Source: Alviniconcha marisindica
Lineage: Eukaryota > Mollusca > Gastropoda > Provannidae
Length of the DNA: 64,000 bases
Assembly (NCBI GenBank): GCA_018857735.1
Contig: JABMCL010001766.1
Coordinates: forward strand, 325,001 to 389,000
Direction: 5' to 3'
Below are positions 50,361 through 63,400 of this stretch, one piece after another (positions within the stretch are counted from its first letter, which is position 1; the number at the start of each line of letters is the position of its first letter). The notes beneath the pieces are model-generated. The model was not told the DNA's origin. It searched no databases and was given only the letters and a program-made list of their open reading frames with translations. Position numbers and translations under genes: made by a program.

Positions 50361-53300
50361 GTTTGTGTTTTGTTTTACTTCTTTTTTTTTTTTTTTTTTT
50401 TTTAAATACATTTATACTTTAAAAACAAAACAAACAAAAAACTTTTTTCACTCCTCTGCTTAAATTAAAGCTCCTCCGCCCCCCCCCCCCCCCCCCCTCT
50501 TCAATGCAACACTGTGTGTGCTTACATGCATATACAGTTATACAGTGTGTTTTTGAATGGTATATATATGTGTAGCCAATGTGGGTGTTGTTTTTTCTTT
50601 GTAAAGCACCTAGGGTTCTAGAGTACGCGCTGTGAAAACGTACCATTAGTTTCCTCATCTTTGCGCTGTGAACATTCAAGCTTTATGCGACATATACAAA
50701 TGTTCATTCATTTATTCATATTCTTGTACTATTTGTCACAGAAAAAGCGCCAGGAGCAGTTGGCCATAGAGGAGGAGCGTCGGAAGAAAGAAGCAGAGGA
50801 ACAGATGCGAAAGGATGAAGAGTTTGCACGGAAACTGCAATCAGAAGCTGAGCAGCAATGGATGCAGGCCCAGGAAGAGAAATATAAGCGCCTACAGCAG
50901 CAAGAGGAAGAGCGCCTTGCAGCAGAAAACAAGCGCAGGGAAGACGAGGCATCGTCCAGCAAAGCCGGCGGCATATTGTTGATACCGGCCGATGTGAGCG
51001 GGGTTGTTCCAGCCCCAGCTGATGCCTCCACCTCCGTTCCCACTCCAGCCCCTCGAAGCGCAGCGGCAGCAGCTGGAGGTGCAGATCTGTCAGTATCCCC
51101 TGCACCTTCCATGCCCTCAGTCCCAGACAGAGAGCTGAAAAAATACCTGAACATCAGTGAGCAGAGGTATGAGGCCATGGGAACAAGCTAGACTTCCTGT
51201 TGGTTTGTTGGTGGTTGGGTTGATGAGTTGGTTGGTTGGCGTAGTCATGAATGAATGTAACTTCCTTTCTGCCAAGCGACAGTGGCTAGAGGCAGTTCAG
51301 GTTGCGTCCCTTGTTATTGTTAATTCCCTTTGTTTGATTGTACACAAGCACTCTTTTAATCTTTGCCTCATCCTGTTTCAGATTCCTTTCTGAATTTTCT
51401 CTTTTTCTGTGACAGCCATGCTTCCAAATTCATGGCATTGGTAGATTGACTACATAATTTTGCCGGGGCATTTTTTGTTCTTGTTTTATTTTTCTTGCTG
51501 CCTGGGTTCTTCAATGTGTGTAACGCGCAAGGCCTGAAGGTTTTTTAGTTTTTGTTTTTTGCATCTCATCAGAAAAACTGGACACCAAGTTCACCATCCT
51601 AAGATGAAGGAGAAACAAGAGGAAATCACTTCCTCAACTAGGATTTGACCCTGCATCCCCTCAATCTGGACTGCACTGACATAAGGCACAGACAATAACA
51701 TTCTCATGCCTTATGCCACATCACCTTCACAATTTTCCAAACATTCTGCTCTTCTTCTGTGTGCAGCAGCAGCATCAACGACATCCCCTCTATCCCTCCA
51801 CCCCCATACACCCCTCCCATCCCAGCTGTTGACCGTAGCACCAAACCCACTGATCACTTCATGAGCACGGGGCTGTTTGGGGGATCAGGAGGTATACGTG
51901 ATGTGGTGGTGCCAGCTGACTTAATGAAGAAGTTCATCATCGCTGCTCACAGCAACACCTTGCGGAAAACAGAAACCATGGGCATTCTTTGTGGCAAAGT
52001 GGTGAGTTTTTGTTTCCTTTAGTTATTAGTGAAATTGTTTATTTGCTTCTTTTCTTTCTTTAAATTTTAGTAACCTTTTTTTTTAGGGTTGTTGTTTTTG
52101 GTAACTTTAAAAACATTTATTTTTTATTTATTTTTATTTTACACCTATCTGGATTTCTTGGTTACCATAAATATACGTAATGCCATGGGGGAAGTGGGGG
52201 TGGGGTTTACAATAGTGACATACATGTTTATCAGTACACATCAGTATAATATTATCATTAGACTTATGCAGTGTACTGTTTGTGCAGCTATGTTGAAAAC
52301 CATGCACTTCCCCATGGCATGTACAGCACATTTTCTGGACCTAAAACAGTCACAATGGGACCAAAAACACAAGGGAGTTTATTAGCGCTCAAAATATGTA
52401 ACACAAGTACAACAACAAAAACTGAAGTCGCCTATGGTAACTCACCTGGCATGCGTGTAAATACAAGGTACCTAAACTCCACCAGAGGTACATTCTCAGT
52501 CACAATAGGATTTAAAGTCACAACATGACTGTATTCCAAGCAATTTTTTCTCCTTGATTGCATCCCTCGCTCCCTCCGCCCCCCACCCAAAAAAAACACC
52601 CAGGTGAACATCAAGGTTTATTTTTTTCAAGAATAGTGGTTTCATTTGTTGATTAGTGAATGACTTTCCTCTTTTTTTCCCCTGCAGTCTGGGCACACAT
52701 TCCAGATCACACACCTGTTCATTCCGCACCAGACGGGTACCCCAGATAGCTGCGACATGCAGCACGAAGAGGAGCTGATATTTTACCAGGACAAGTATGA
52801 CCTTATCACACTGGGATGGATCCATGTGAGTTGTGCATGCATTTACCCTGTGTGTGTGTGCGTGCGTGCGTGCATGCTTGCATGCATGCATGAGCACTTG
52901 CGCAAGTTTGTTTGACTGTGTTTTGGTTCTTTGCTTTGTAATGGGCTGTGTGCTCCAGCTTGGAGAAATAGCACATAAATGAGTACACAATTTTTTAAAT
53001 TATTATTAATACTTTTTTACACTGGAAACAAATTTGATTACTGGCTTCAAAGTAAATGTGTGTGCGTCTGTGCTTGTGTGTGTGCATGCATGTGTGTGTG
53101 TGCATTGTTCTTGAAAATTTTGTTCCAAACTTTACTGGGGCAGCAAGGGAACTTTGTTGTTTCTTCAGTTTTAAATTTCTCAGAGATTTTGTGTGTGTGA
53201 TGGTCATTCAAGATCAAACTTGTGATTAGTCCTTAATATGTCAGTGAGGCAAAGCTTCTTTTAACCCACATCATGTCTCCTGCTCAGTTATCAGGCAAAT

Positions 53301-54624
53301 GCCTAAACTAGTTTGATTGCTCAGCTGCTTTACACATATTGATACACAGCTGTTTAAAGTGTAACACAACTGTTTTCATGTAACAGACACATCCCACCCA
53401 GACAGCATTCCTGTCAAGCGTTGACATGCACACCCACTTCGCCTACCAGAAGATGCTGCCCGAGGCTGTTGCCATTGTCTGCTCCCCAAAATTTGAAGAG
53501 TAAGCTTTTCATTTGTTTAGTTTTATTCCTCTTCTTCAGCTCAAAGGTTCCCCTGGACAAGCTGGGTAAGATTTTATGTGTGCAACTGTTTTCCTGCACC
53601 TACATGAATAGGCTATGTGCATATAGAGTGCCCCCCTCCTGCACCACCATTCAGACAGCTGCATGGTGACTTGAGGGTTCATTTTTCATTGACTGCTCTC
53701 TTTTATGTCCTTCCATGTTACTTGCTCACTGCCCTTTTACTGCATTTATGTTATATCAAAAAGTCTGTGATGATACATCAGATGTTTCCATTGTGACCCA
53801 CCAAAGCAGTTTATCCTTTTGTCTGTGTTGACATGTAGTTGGTTTTTAATGCCTAGTCAACCATTTAGATCACACGAAAGGCTGTACATGCCAGCTTCAA
53901 AGAAACGAAAAATCATTTCCGGATTGATTCCCCACCAGAGGGGGTCTTTTTCATCTTTTAAAACTGTCTTCTACTCATGTCAGAACAATTTCTTTTGCAT
54001 GAACCTTTGTTGATTTTTCTACAGCCACCTTATTCCATTTGCATCAATTTGTGCTGCAGGACTGGCGTCTTTTCCTTGACAGACCTTGGTCTAGATGTGA
54101 TTGGCAAGTGCCAAGAGAAGAGCTTTCATTACCATGCCAAAGAACCCCCACTGTTTGAGGTAAGCTAGCAAGTTTCCCTCCACTCACTGATTCGAAATAG
54201 CAACAGCTATGAAGCTGTGTTTCATTCAAATGAACTGACACCAGTAGTGGATTTTCCCCTCATGAATTTTATCTCTCAGTTGTGTGTATGTGTGGCATTT
54301 GTGTGCATACATGCATTTGTGTGTGCTAACATACATATGTGTGTGTTGGAATGGGAGAACATTACCATAAATTGACCTTTTCTTGGGAGGAGGGTATCTA
54401 CATAATTGCTTTCAAAAGTTTCATCCATTGTAATCAACTGTGGAAAAAGAAAAGGAAAGAGACACATGAGTACAAGTCATATATATCTCTACCTTCTAAG
54501 TTCTCAAGTTCTTACTGTTACAATTCTTGACCTTAATCTTTTTCTCTTGTTTTATTTTCAGACTTCAGGCCATGCAAGAGTTGTTGCCAGTGAAACGGTC
54601 ACAATAACAGACATGCGAAAGTGA
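47117..54624 (+). CDS. STAMBP: STAM-binding protein / AMSH-type JAMM deubiquitinase
   Basis: Nine coding exons: 47115-47322 (ATG at 47117), 48387-48465, 50268-50360, 50742-51166, 51767-52001, 52688-52825, 53387-53499, 54060-54159 and 54562-54624 (stop TGA). All GT-AG junctions are in phase, giving 483 aa. Domains: N-terminal USP8-dimer/MIT-like helices (about 5-110), Glu/Lys/Arg-rich coiled coil (about 110-200), Pro/Ala linker, then the MPN+ (JAMM) protease domain (about 313-483). By family it is a zinc metalloprotease that cleaves Lys63-linked ubiquitin at endosomes together with STAM/ESCRT-0. It could be orthologous to either STAMBP or STAMBPL1; invertebrates usually have a single gene. It is about 50 aa longer than human AMSH because of the linker. 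Confidence 0.97.
47323..50267 (+). other. STAMBP introns 2-3 content
   Basis: Holds a G run at about 47469-47487, short (TG)n tracts near 47980 and 49928, and a MITE-like left end TACAGCAGAACCCCTCATCT near 48757 related to the element at 55.6 kb. Apart from the coding exon at 48387-48465, no coding features were recognised. Confidence 0.5.
50378..50680. repeat. Poly(T), C run and SINE-tail-like sequence in STAMBP intron
   Basis: T run at 50381-50403 and C run at 50480-50497. Then TTTGTAAAGCACCTAGGGTT near 50599 resembles the SINE tail at 9.55 kb. Confidence 0.5.
50742..51166 (+). CDS. STAMBP: STAMBP coiled-coil and linker exon
   Basis: 425 nt, 141 codons. The first two thirds are a highly charged helix (for example [20 protein letters not shown]). 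They include a UIM-like segment, [15 protein letters not shown] (about residues 151-165). The rest is Ala/Pro/Ser rich ([19 protein letters not shown]) and has no close counterpart in human AMSH. It ends ISEQ with a split Ser codon. Confidence 0.92.
51767..54624 (+). CDS. STAMBP: STAMBP exons for STAM-binding motif and JAMM domain
   Basis: Five exons. PAVDRSTKP (287-295) fits the PX(V/I)(D/N)RXXKP motif that binds the STAM SH3 domain. The preceding PPPPY (278-282) is a PPxY-type sequence. The catalytic Glu is E337 in [10 protein letters not shown]. Zinc ligands H392, H394 and D405 lie in [17 protein letters not shown]. The AMSH-specific second zinc site is present as H407, C447, H453 and H455. 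[14 protein letters not shown] and VTITDMRK close the domain. All catalytic residues are retained, so the enzyme should be active. The HTHP motif is split by an intron between H392 and T393. Confidence 0.97.
52363..52500 (+). mobile_element. MITE fragment in STAMBP intron
   Basis: ACACAAGGGAGTTTATTAGC, then ACAAGTACAACAACAAAAAC, then TATGGTAACTCACCTGGCAT and AAACTCCACCAGAGGTACAT. This matches the left end and interior of the 38072-38315 element. The right terminal repeat is missing. Confidence 0.65.
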
Positions 54625-55228
54625 TAGCCACTGTGTGTGACTGGGCGAACGCTCTGACAATTGCTATATATATATAATATCAAAGATGTGCACACATTGT
54701 GATAATGTCCAAGTCAAAGCTCTCATCTTGTCAGTTGTCACAAAGACTTTAGTGATAGGAAAGTAAAGCTGTACATATTTCAAAATCACCAAGTTTCAAC
54801 AAAGTTCAACAACAAAAAGGAAACATTTTCTTTTGCTGCTTCCATTTACTTGATGGATTATTGGTACATGTAAAAATTATTTATAACTATTGCATGTTTT
54901 TGTTTTTGTGTGTGTGGTGTTTTTTCCCTTCTTTTTTTAGCTGGGGGGGGGGGGGTCTGCATTTCATACAACCAGTTCACAGATGCTACACATGTTTGCA
55001 GTAATATTTGTTATACATTGCTCAGTATTTTTCCTCTTGTCTGTTGGCATAGTGTTGTGGATGTCACCAAAACCCATCTCTCTCAGTGACCCTCCTTCAG
55101 TTTCAATGCAGTGTAAATGCTGAAAACTTCAGTCCCTGTAAATATTTCTGGATTTTCAAAAAATCCAGACCAATGAATCCTGCTTCTCTTACTGCTTCAT
55201 TGTTTTGTCCTTGTATATAATGTAACAA

Positions 55229-55234
55229 AATAAA
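55229..55234 (+). terminator. Candidate STAMBP polyadenylation signal
   Basis: AATAAA about 605 nt after the stop codon, with a GT-rich element about 27 nt downstream. This is the first canonical signal seen after the stop. Confidence 0.5.
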
Positions 55235-55578
55235 AAATCAAATCCAAAAGGTACACTATGTGTGTCTAGCTGGCTTGCAATCAGAGGCAGTATGACTGAA
55301 TTACCAAGTACAGACCTTGCGTAACTCCTGTGAGAACCAGTTACATCTTTAAATGCTTATAATATCAAAAAACAGATGATAGTAAATTAACAATAAACAA
55401 TATTCACTCTGTCTGGATTTTTTTTAGCAAAGTTTATGAATAGAATTCTGGTCTGGCACTTATTTTGGATTTCTGGAACTGAAATGTAGGTTTCTGGAGC
55501 TGAAATATGGATTCCTGGAACTAATTATGGATTCCTGGAACTGAAATAGGGGTTTCAATTTTAATGGCTAGATGAGTA

Positions 55579-55720
55579 CAGTGGAACCCCAAACAAATGA
55601 CCACCCTTCTTTTAGGACGACCTTTTCTGACACCTTTCCCTTTTAATCTCCATGGGAATGAACCCCTCGCCATGGGCATTGCTTGACATTTGGGGTGATT
55701 TTAATGGAGTGGCTCCACTG
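55579..55720. mobile_element. 142 bp MITE with CAGTGGAACC termini
   Basis: It begins CAGTGGAACCCC and ends GGCTCCACTG, an inverted repeat with one mismatch in the first ten bases. The interior has GACCACCCTTCTTTTAGGAC and CATGGGAATGAACCCC. A TA precedes the left end and TC follows the right, so a TA target duplication is possible but degraded. It resembles Tc1/mariner-type non-autonomous elements. Confidence 0.55.
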
Positions 55721-56286
55721 TCAGCATTTGGAAATTCTGTTACCATGAAAATTACATATAGCCACTGCCAAGGTTTCTGGATTATCAGCATCAGGATTAA
55801 CAAGGTTCTACTACATCTGTACATCACCTGCATAACATCACTTTTAAAGAAGCTGATTCTGAGGTGACCCTGTGTGGTTGACAAGAAGTTAAAATCCCAT
55901 TACTATCTTTAAAGAAGCAGTCACCTAAATGCTTGATGTAAAACACAAAGCCATGCAAATTGTACAGGGAAATTTGAACAAAATCAGTTCAAGGATTCTC
56001 CATTAAAAAAAATTAAGCAAAGTATAGGCTTTATTTGGTCCACCCTCATAAATATGCAAATTCAACAGCCCCTCAGTAAACAAGTCCACCATTCACGATT
56101 CTACGCACACAGCCCTAGAAATTTTAATCAGTGTGATTTTCCTCACAGCTGATGTTGTGACAATCTTGATTGTTGTGTACTTTGTGCTTGCTTTGGCAGG
56201 TCAGTGTGGAAGAAATTAACAAAAAAAAATACGATGCAAGTGTGTGTGTGTCTTTTAGTTTTACTTCATATCAGCTCAGTTAAAAA

Positions 56287-56332
56287 TGGTACCAATATGC
56301 TCAGGAAAGCCCATAATTATATGCTCCACTCT
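56287..56332 (+). repeat. Short interspersed motif, copy 3 of 3
   Basis: TATGCTCAGGAAAGCCCATA followed by ATTATATGCTCCA, related to copies at 18988-19021 and 35861-35899. Confidence 0.5.
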
Positions 56333-57400
56333 GTCTCTCCTTTAAAACAGTACCCATGTTGGTGTAACTAATAATCATGATGGCCCTTTTGTGCCCTTAA
56401 AAGAAGGTCGATTTTGTTTTTCTGTGCTTCTGTCCATGGCTTTGTGCCTGCAGGTAGTGTCTCAAGCTCCTCAGCACTTCAGATCTTCAGTGAATTCAAG
56501 CCAACTTTATTAATTGACTAATTGTTTTGTGCAATAACCTCTCACTTTCTGGACCAAATAAAGCAAACTGGAAAATTGCAGCTTCGAAGTTGCCTGTGCC
56601 AAAGCATGACCCACACTTAAATTTTGCTGTGAAAAACAACAGCCAGCCACAGAAAAGCATGGGAAATGTTTTAATACAACATAGTTTAACGCAGCTGTGC
56701 AATGCCCCTTTTTCTGCCTATACCACTGAAAATTTAGCCTTTCATGTGAAACAGAATGATCAATGTCTAAGCACTTGTATAGAATCTAGTAAGGGTGTCA
56801 ACAGTAACAGTGGATGATGAAAGACATCAAATGTTCATCAAGGGACACAACAGATGCCTAGCCTATGTTGTGTCCTTTGAAATATGTGTGACACAATAAA
56901 GCATGAGTACCCCCCCCCCCCCCCCCCCCCCCCCCCCCACTTTGTTATGTGAGTTAATCAAGTTGGAGAAAAAGATATAAAAGCTTTCTGTTCAAATGTA
57001 TGAAGAAGACTGTGTTAAAATGTTACATTTGTATTCTGCTGCAGGTTGCTTTGTCTGCAAATTTGGGCCAGTACTCTACTGGGTAGCTTTATAAGTTTAA
57101 CTTCTGAACCATCATTGTATGTCGTGTGTTGAGAAACCCCTGAATCTGGATCATCATTTTCACATGCACATAATTTTCTGTACCTGTTAAGATTGATTAC
57201 TTGTATATATAATTTTCTGTATCTGGTAAGATTAAGAGTGACTATGATGAGATGGTTGTGCATGTACCGTGTGATACTGTACATATTTGCTTTTTACTGT
57301 TTCATAGTAAACATGTCACTAAATGTTTGTAATCAGATGTCCAGAAGTCTGTTTTCAAAGACACTCATGAAAACCTCGTAGCACAGAGAGGACAACTTTG

Positions 57401-60400
57401 GTTTTAATGAGGGCACAGTTCTGCATGACATCCACTAAGGAATTCCAGATTAACGAGTTTTCCAAACAGAATGGAAGCTCAGGGGCTTTGGTTGCCTGCA
57501 GTTCTTTCATGCTCTAACAGTCTGCTACAACTTTCCTCCTCAAATCTTGCCGCAGCAGTTTTCTTGCTTGCCCTTTCTGTCAGTATACATGTATACATCT
57601 CTCTCTCTCTCTCAGCACAAGACTTCATTTAAACCCTTTGTCTACCCTGTTTGCTTAAGTCTCTTTAAAGAAAAACAGTTTTAATTATGTATTTTGGTTT
57701 CCCCTCACTATTCCTCCTTTGAGTTTGACAGGTAGTGACTGTGTTCACTGGCGTGCCTGTGTAACTGTGCATATTTATTAACTATTATTCAGGCAATATC
57801 CTCCTCTCTCTCTTTCAGTTCCCAACTGCTCATGTCTTGATTTTGTGCTAGGTGTTTATTTTGTATTTTATAACTGGTTAAGTGGTTTGGTTGGTTTGGT
57901 TGTTGTTGGGTTTTTTGTTAGTTTTTTTGTGTTTTTTTGTTTGGTTTGTTTTTTCGTTGTTGCTATTTTGTACCATTTTGAGCCTTGTAATAAGCAATGA
58001 AGGAAATCAGTATATATTAGCAAAGTGTTTATTATTATTGTTCATTTCAAAACAAAGCCAACTGGCAACAGTAAGACTCCAATCTCTTTAACATCACACT
58101 TACAAAATTTACACATAAACTGCTTGCGGTGCAAATCTTTATGTTTCAGTATGGTGCTGATTGTATGTTTATGCAGAATTACAAGAAACACACATACAAA
58201 CTCTGAAGTTTCACTGCATATTTTCATGACTTTGCTAATTTTGTCTTGTGCCTATACATTGTTTCCAAACCTGTATGTTTTTATTGTGTCAAGGAAAATA
58301 AGACAAATAAAACACATAATTTCATGTACATCATGTGATCTTTTTCTATTCATTTCTTCACCCCTTCTTTACACCTACATTTCATGTCTCACTCACTCCT
58401 CTCAAGTATTATACAAGTATTCAGAAAGATTCGTGTATCATAATAAAGACACATAACTGTCCATCACACAACAATGAAAGAAAATAAATCTCAAAACACA
58501 GGACATTTCAATGCCATGAAAGTCTGAAACTGTTTACAAAATTCACACCCTAAATACTTGTGTTGATAACTTGATATAGGTTTTGCACACTGTCACTCTC
58601 AAATTGGGCATTCACACTTGGAATAGTCTGATTTCAACTAGGTATCTGAAGATTCCCATGCTCACTTTGTGAGGTTATCCCCCCTCCTCTACCAGCAATG
58701 GCACCTAATACTAGTTGATTTTTTCTTCTTCAACCTATATCAAATTTAAAAAATAAAGGATACAAGTTAGTACAATACTATATTATAATGATCAGTGTTT
58801 GACTGTCTAACCAGCCACATGACAGAAACCTTAAAATTTAAGTGTGAAACCAGCCACATGACAGAGAAAAAACATTCATCCTGTTCATTTTACCCATTCA
58901 CACCACTTTTGATTACCAGAACCATGACCATTTTCAACACAGTGGCACTGTAATAATGTAAAGGTCAAAACAAAGCTTGTGTTTCCTCAGAAGTTCTATC
59001 TGACAGCATTGCAGGTTTGAACTTTGTACAATATATGTTGATATAATGGACAAGATCACACACAAAATATGTCCACAAGCAGTATTTTGCTATCTGGCAT
59101 ATCAGGACTTGGTAAAAAATAATGTTTATTTCTCAGAGTACCAAAAACTTAAATCTTTCAAACTCTGCTGGAAAACTACTTCTGCTGAGTTTTATGGCAT
59201 GTGTGCTATGGTGTTCACCTATGCTTGTAACATTTAAGTGAAATCTTTGAAATTCGGCATAACGTTAATTTTATCATCTCTGAGACCCTACAGAGCAGTA
59301 CATGTTGAAAACCATTTCAATTGCCATGACCCATTTAAAGTCACAAGAGTTTGGAAAAACAAAGTGTTACAATTTGCCACTCCAAATGCGAGTACCCCAT
59401 GAGCATTTGTATTTTTTGACCAGTTTGCTGGAGGGGGAGGTAGTTTGTTTTTGTTTTGTTTGTTCTTCTCCACCAGTATCTGTCCGTGTAAGTACCCACA
59501 CACACTGACACCATGATCACATCAACCCAAAGCAAAAAAAATTAAAAATTAAATCAGCTCATGTCAAGCGCCTGTGGCTCTAGCCTTCATTATCATAAGT
59601 TCATTCACAGCTGAGGACCTGATTGATATATATATATAAAGTTATAAACTAAAGAAGGAATGCCATGTATCATCAGCATCTTTAACAAGCACAAGACGTG
59701 CTGGCAGATGAGGGACAGATCCCTGCACCAAAGAAACTGCTTATTATACATCTTAGATTCAGATAAGCCACATTGGAAAGCCTCACACGCAGATATGTTT
59801 TCCCAGTTCATTTTCAGTGATGCTGGACCCAAGATGATCCTTCACATGCTGCCAGGGCTACTGGGCCACAGCCTCCTTGAACATCATAGTATTATTATAT
59901 CATGGCAATCTTTGTCCAGGGAGTGAGAATGAGTTGGCATTACAAGCAGGATCTGATTTCTTGTGAGTGAATGCTATATTTGGCCCAGTGAGCAGCATAT
60001 TTCCATCAAACAAAAACACAGCGGGTCCATTTTCTAGCATCGCTGATGTAGGAGGCAAGAAATGAGGCTCTTGAAATGCACAAAGCAATATTTGCTCACA
60101 AGATCCATTCTTACTGTGACTTGTCTTTGAACATTTCTGTGGTCAGTGATTGGGTTTTGAAGATGATTGAGGTGGGGGAGGGTGGGGGGAGGGGGAGAGC
60201 CAAGTTTTGCCACAGAAGATATGGATGCAGGCCTGAATCCCCGGATCAAAGGTTCATTACTCATAACTTCTTTGTAGCTGGATTCAGTAACACGAATCTT
60301 CCCTCTTTGGGGGTTAACACTGGAGAAGCACTTATTCATGCTGAAGATTCTGCAAGGAGCAATGCTTTTCCATTGCAGCACAGAATCCAGCAGAGTGCTT

Positions 60401-60413
60401 GTTCCGACTGCTT
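57401..60413. other. Intergenic / 3' flank, no gene recognised
   Basis: T-rich plus strand near 57.9 kb and AT-rich elsewhere. A minus-strand frame at 59900-60088 contains NGPAVFLFDGN, faintly like the DDE-transposase motif around the second Asp. The frames are broken and I do not call a gene. Minus-strand polyadenylation candidates (TTTATT on plus) are at 59125-59130 and 58027. Confidence 0.4.
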
Positions 60414-63400
60414 TCACTGGTGATCATCACTTTTCCCATCCCCTTTCTCACAAGATGTGGCACTTGATCCTTGAATCGCCTGCACCAAGTACGGGTAAGC
60501 ACGCTGTCTTTGAGACAGCCCTTGTTCCTTGGAAGATGGGGCTCCTAGCAACCGAATGTCTGTGCAATTCAACTCACAGCCAAGAGCCTGCATGTGTGAA
60601 ATATACTCCATCATGGTATTCTCATCAGCATTTGGCATGGCATGGTTGCTGAGTCTTCCATCGTCCACCAGACTTTTTCCACCACTCAATCGATCACGCA
60701 AAGTTCTTCTCGGTATTCCAAAGTGAGCAGCTGCTTGTCGCTGGGACATCTGCTTCCGCATCACAGCCATGATGGCTTCCTGGATCTTCTCCACTGGGTG
60801 TCTCACACGTCTCTTCTTTGGAGCAGCCTCTGCATTTTCTTCAGTGTATTCAGGAGGTTCAATCTTGACCTCCACACTTCCATGGCATTCCTGATGAAGA
60901 CAAGTAACATGTATTACTATTACTAGCATTAGTATTTAGCAAACCTTAAAAGAGACTAATAATCGTGTGTGTGTGCGTGTGTGAACCATGTATAATTAGC
61001 AAACCTTGCTCAAGGTTTAAATGCCTTTGAGTTTGACGCTAGTTTGAGTTATTACATGAGACTGATGAGTGTGTCAGTACTATTACAGTATCAGCACAGA
61101 GACCAGATATCAAAAGCACAATCCATCTAAGTGCAATAACAATTAGCCAAAATATCACTCAGCTTACATGACAAATAAATATGGATGAACTGCAAATCAG
61201 TGAATGGCAGAGGAACTTGTGCATGGAGAGAGAATAAAGAACATCAAAAGTGAGTTTAATACATTATTAAAATACTCCACAGAGTTAAATCGCTAAACTA
61301 AATCCAAATCTAAACTAAACTGAAGCAGGAAATGACAGACCACACTCATGACATTAAATAGTTATTATATTATAATAATAATATAAACAAAAGTTACAAT
61401 ACACTTTCATTAGTTTCAGTGTTTCACACACAAAAAGCAATCATCAGTCAACCACATATTTAGATATATGACTTGGTGCCAAAAGGTGTGCATGAAAACA
61501 GGACAAAGGGGGTAGAAAAGCTGATGATACATTGAAACTAGTTGTGTTTTTAGAATGAGCACAATGCTAGGAAAGATTTCTTAAAAGCAAAAGATAAAAA
61601 CTTGTGCGCTTTTGGAGATATCTGCTGACAAAGGTCATAAAAGGCTGCATGTTGTACATCATATATTACAACATGCGTAGTTCATTGTGTCTTCAGTTTT
61701 GCACAAGTATGCACAAAATAAAGTCATACTATTAGTGGCACATCTCTCCTACTATGTTTGTGCCAAATTTTGTACACTCATATAATTTAACACATGATTG
61801 TGACATGTTGATTGTTGTAATATCTGATGGGCGACATAAACCCATAACTCAACATTTTTTTATATAAAAAGTAACACACCCTTTCATGCAATATACTATA
61901 CAAGTGCATGCAAAAACACAGTGAGAAGATTTTTTTCTCAGTTTGCATTTAATAACAAGTCATAAAAATTAAATGAAACAAAATTCTGTATTACATCAGT
62001 ATTACAACAAAATAACATTTCCCCAATTTTTAGCATAGAAAACATTCTGTTTGCTTAGATCAGTCTAACAAAAACAAATCAGAATGACCTGATTTTATCA
62101 AGGTAATTTACATTAACAATTAAGTCCAGACCCCCCCAGCTCTTCAAGATGTGGATTCTCTGCGGCCAGCCTCTCTCTGTACCGTCTGCAACTGTCTGTG
62201 TTTGATGTTTTCCTCCTTGCTGTACCACTTGGCCCAGGAGTACACTCAGTTCCGCATACCCTGGTCATGTCAATGAATTTGAAGTGTTATGAATATGAAA
62301 TTATTAACCCAATAACCAGCAACTGTCCCAATACTGATATGCTCAGTACAAACATGTCAAACCTACACACCATGACCTCTAAACAAATCAGTACTCAGTT
62401 CTCAGAACCGCTATTAGTATTACTAACATCTGCTGGGCTTAATTAAACTTTAAAAGTTTAATGTTTTACGTCACATTACAACAACAGTTCTGTGGCAAAC
62501 ATCATGTCTGACATAACTTTCAGGATGAAAATTACTTCCAGAAAAAAAAATGTAACTTCGTCACTCTCGCTCAGTTAACAAAATATTCTTGCAACACCAC
62601 TAACCAGTCTACAAAAAACATGCACTTATAACTGACAAGTTTTTGATGAAATTGAGTACACATCCTGAATCAACAGTTGCACATAAGATTTACAAGATAT
62701 TGCCTTGTCGTAATGAAATTCTTCACATTGTACTCAGCTAAGTATAAAAAAACGGGTTTAAAATCTTCGGCGCGGGAAGATGTCACTTTTCACAGTACTT
62801 TCATTTTGCACACCCAAATCAGCGGAAAACTTGAAAATAATCTCAATAAACTCCTGAAAAAGCGCACAGTCATATTCTACATCAGACCACTGTACCTACG
62901 TCGTACCACTGAAGGAGACTACAACACACCTTTCGATGTTTCCGAACAAAGACACGCCATGAGGCCGGGAGAATGAAGGCACTCAGGAAAAGTCACGTGA
63001 TGTGCCAGATGTTGTCGATAAAAAAGAGACTGCTTTCTTGTTTGTTTTGTACAAAATATTAGATATCTTGTAGGGACGTCAGATGTTACAACAATATCAA
63101 ACGATCAGGGAAATATTCTTCAGATTTCGTGCAAAACGTCGCTGGAAAAAAATGAGCATCACTGTGTAGTGCAAATGCATGGATCGGAACACACGCGACG
63201 TTTCCAGTGATTCCGAAGCAATGCTGTCGTTTTTCGGTTGTTCAAAGTTTTCAGTTTGAGTTTGCAACACATCTGATGGACATATAGGGCAAACATTCAT
63301 GATCAATTGATCGAAAATACAACTATCATGAGTGTTGATGTTATATTATCCGTATAAAACGATGTTTTCCGCGTACAGATCAGTGATTGTTTCTCCATGC

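Larger units (their letters stand above)
54625..57400 (+). other. Probable STAMBP 3' UTR and downstream flank
   Basis: No further coding sequence. Candidate polyadenylation signals are AATAAA at 55229-55234, followed about 27 nt later by TGTGTGTCT, and AATAAA at 56895-56900, followed by a C run of about 28 nt (56911-56938). A G run lies at about 54943-54954. Confidence 0.45.

Noticed and set aside
59605..60417. DDE transposase gene downstream of the HTH exon
   Set aside because: Only an isolated FLFDG-like motif is seen, with stops and no consistent frame. Too weak to call.
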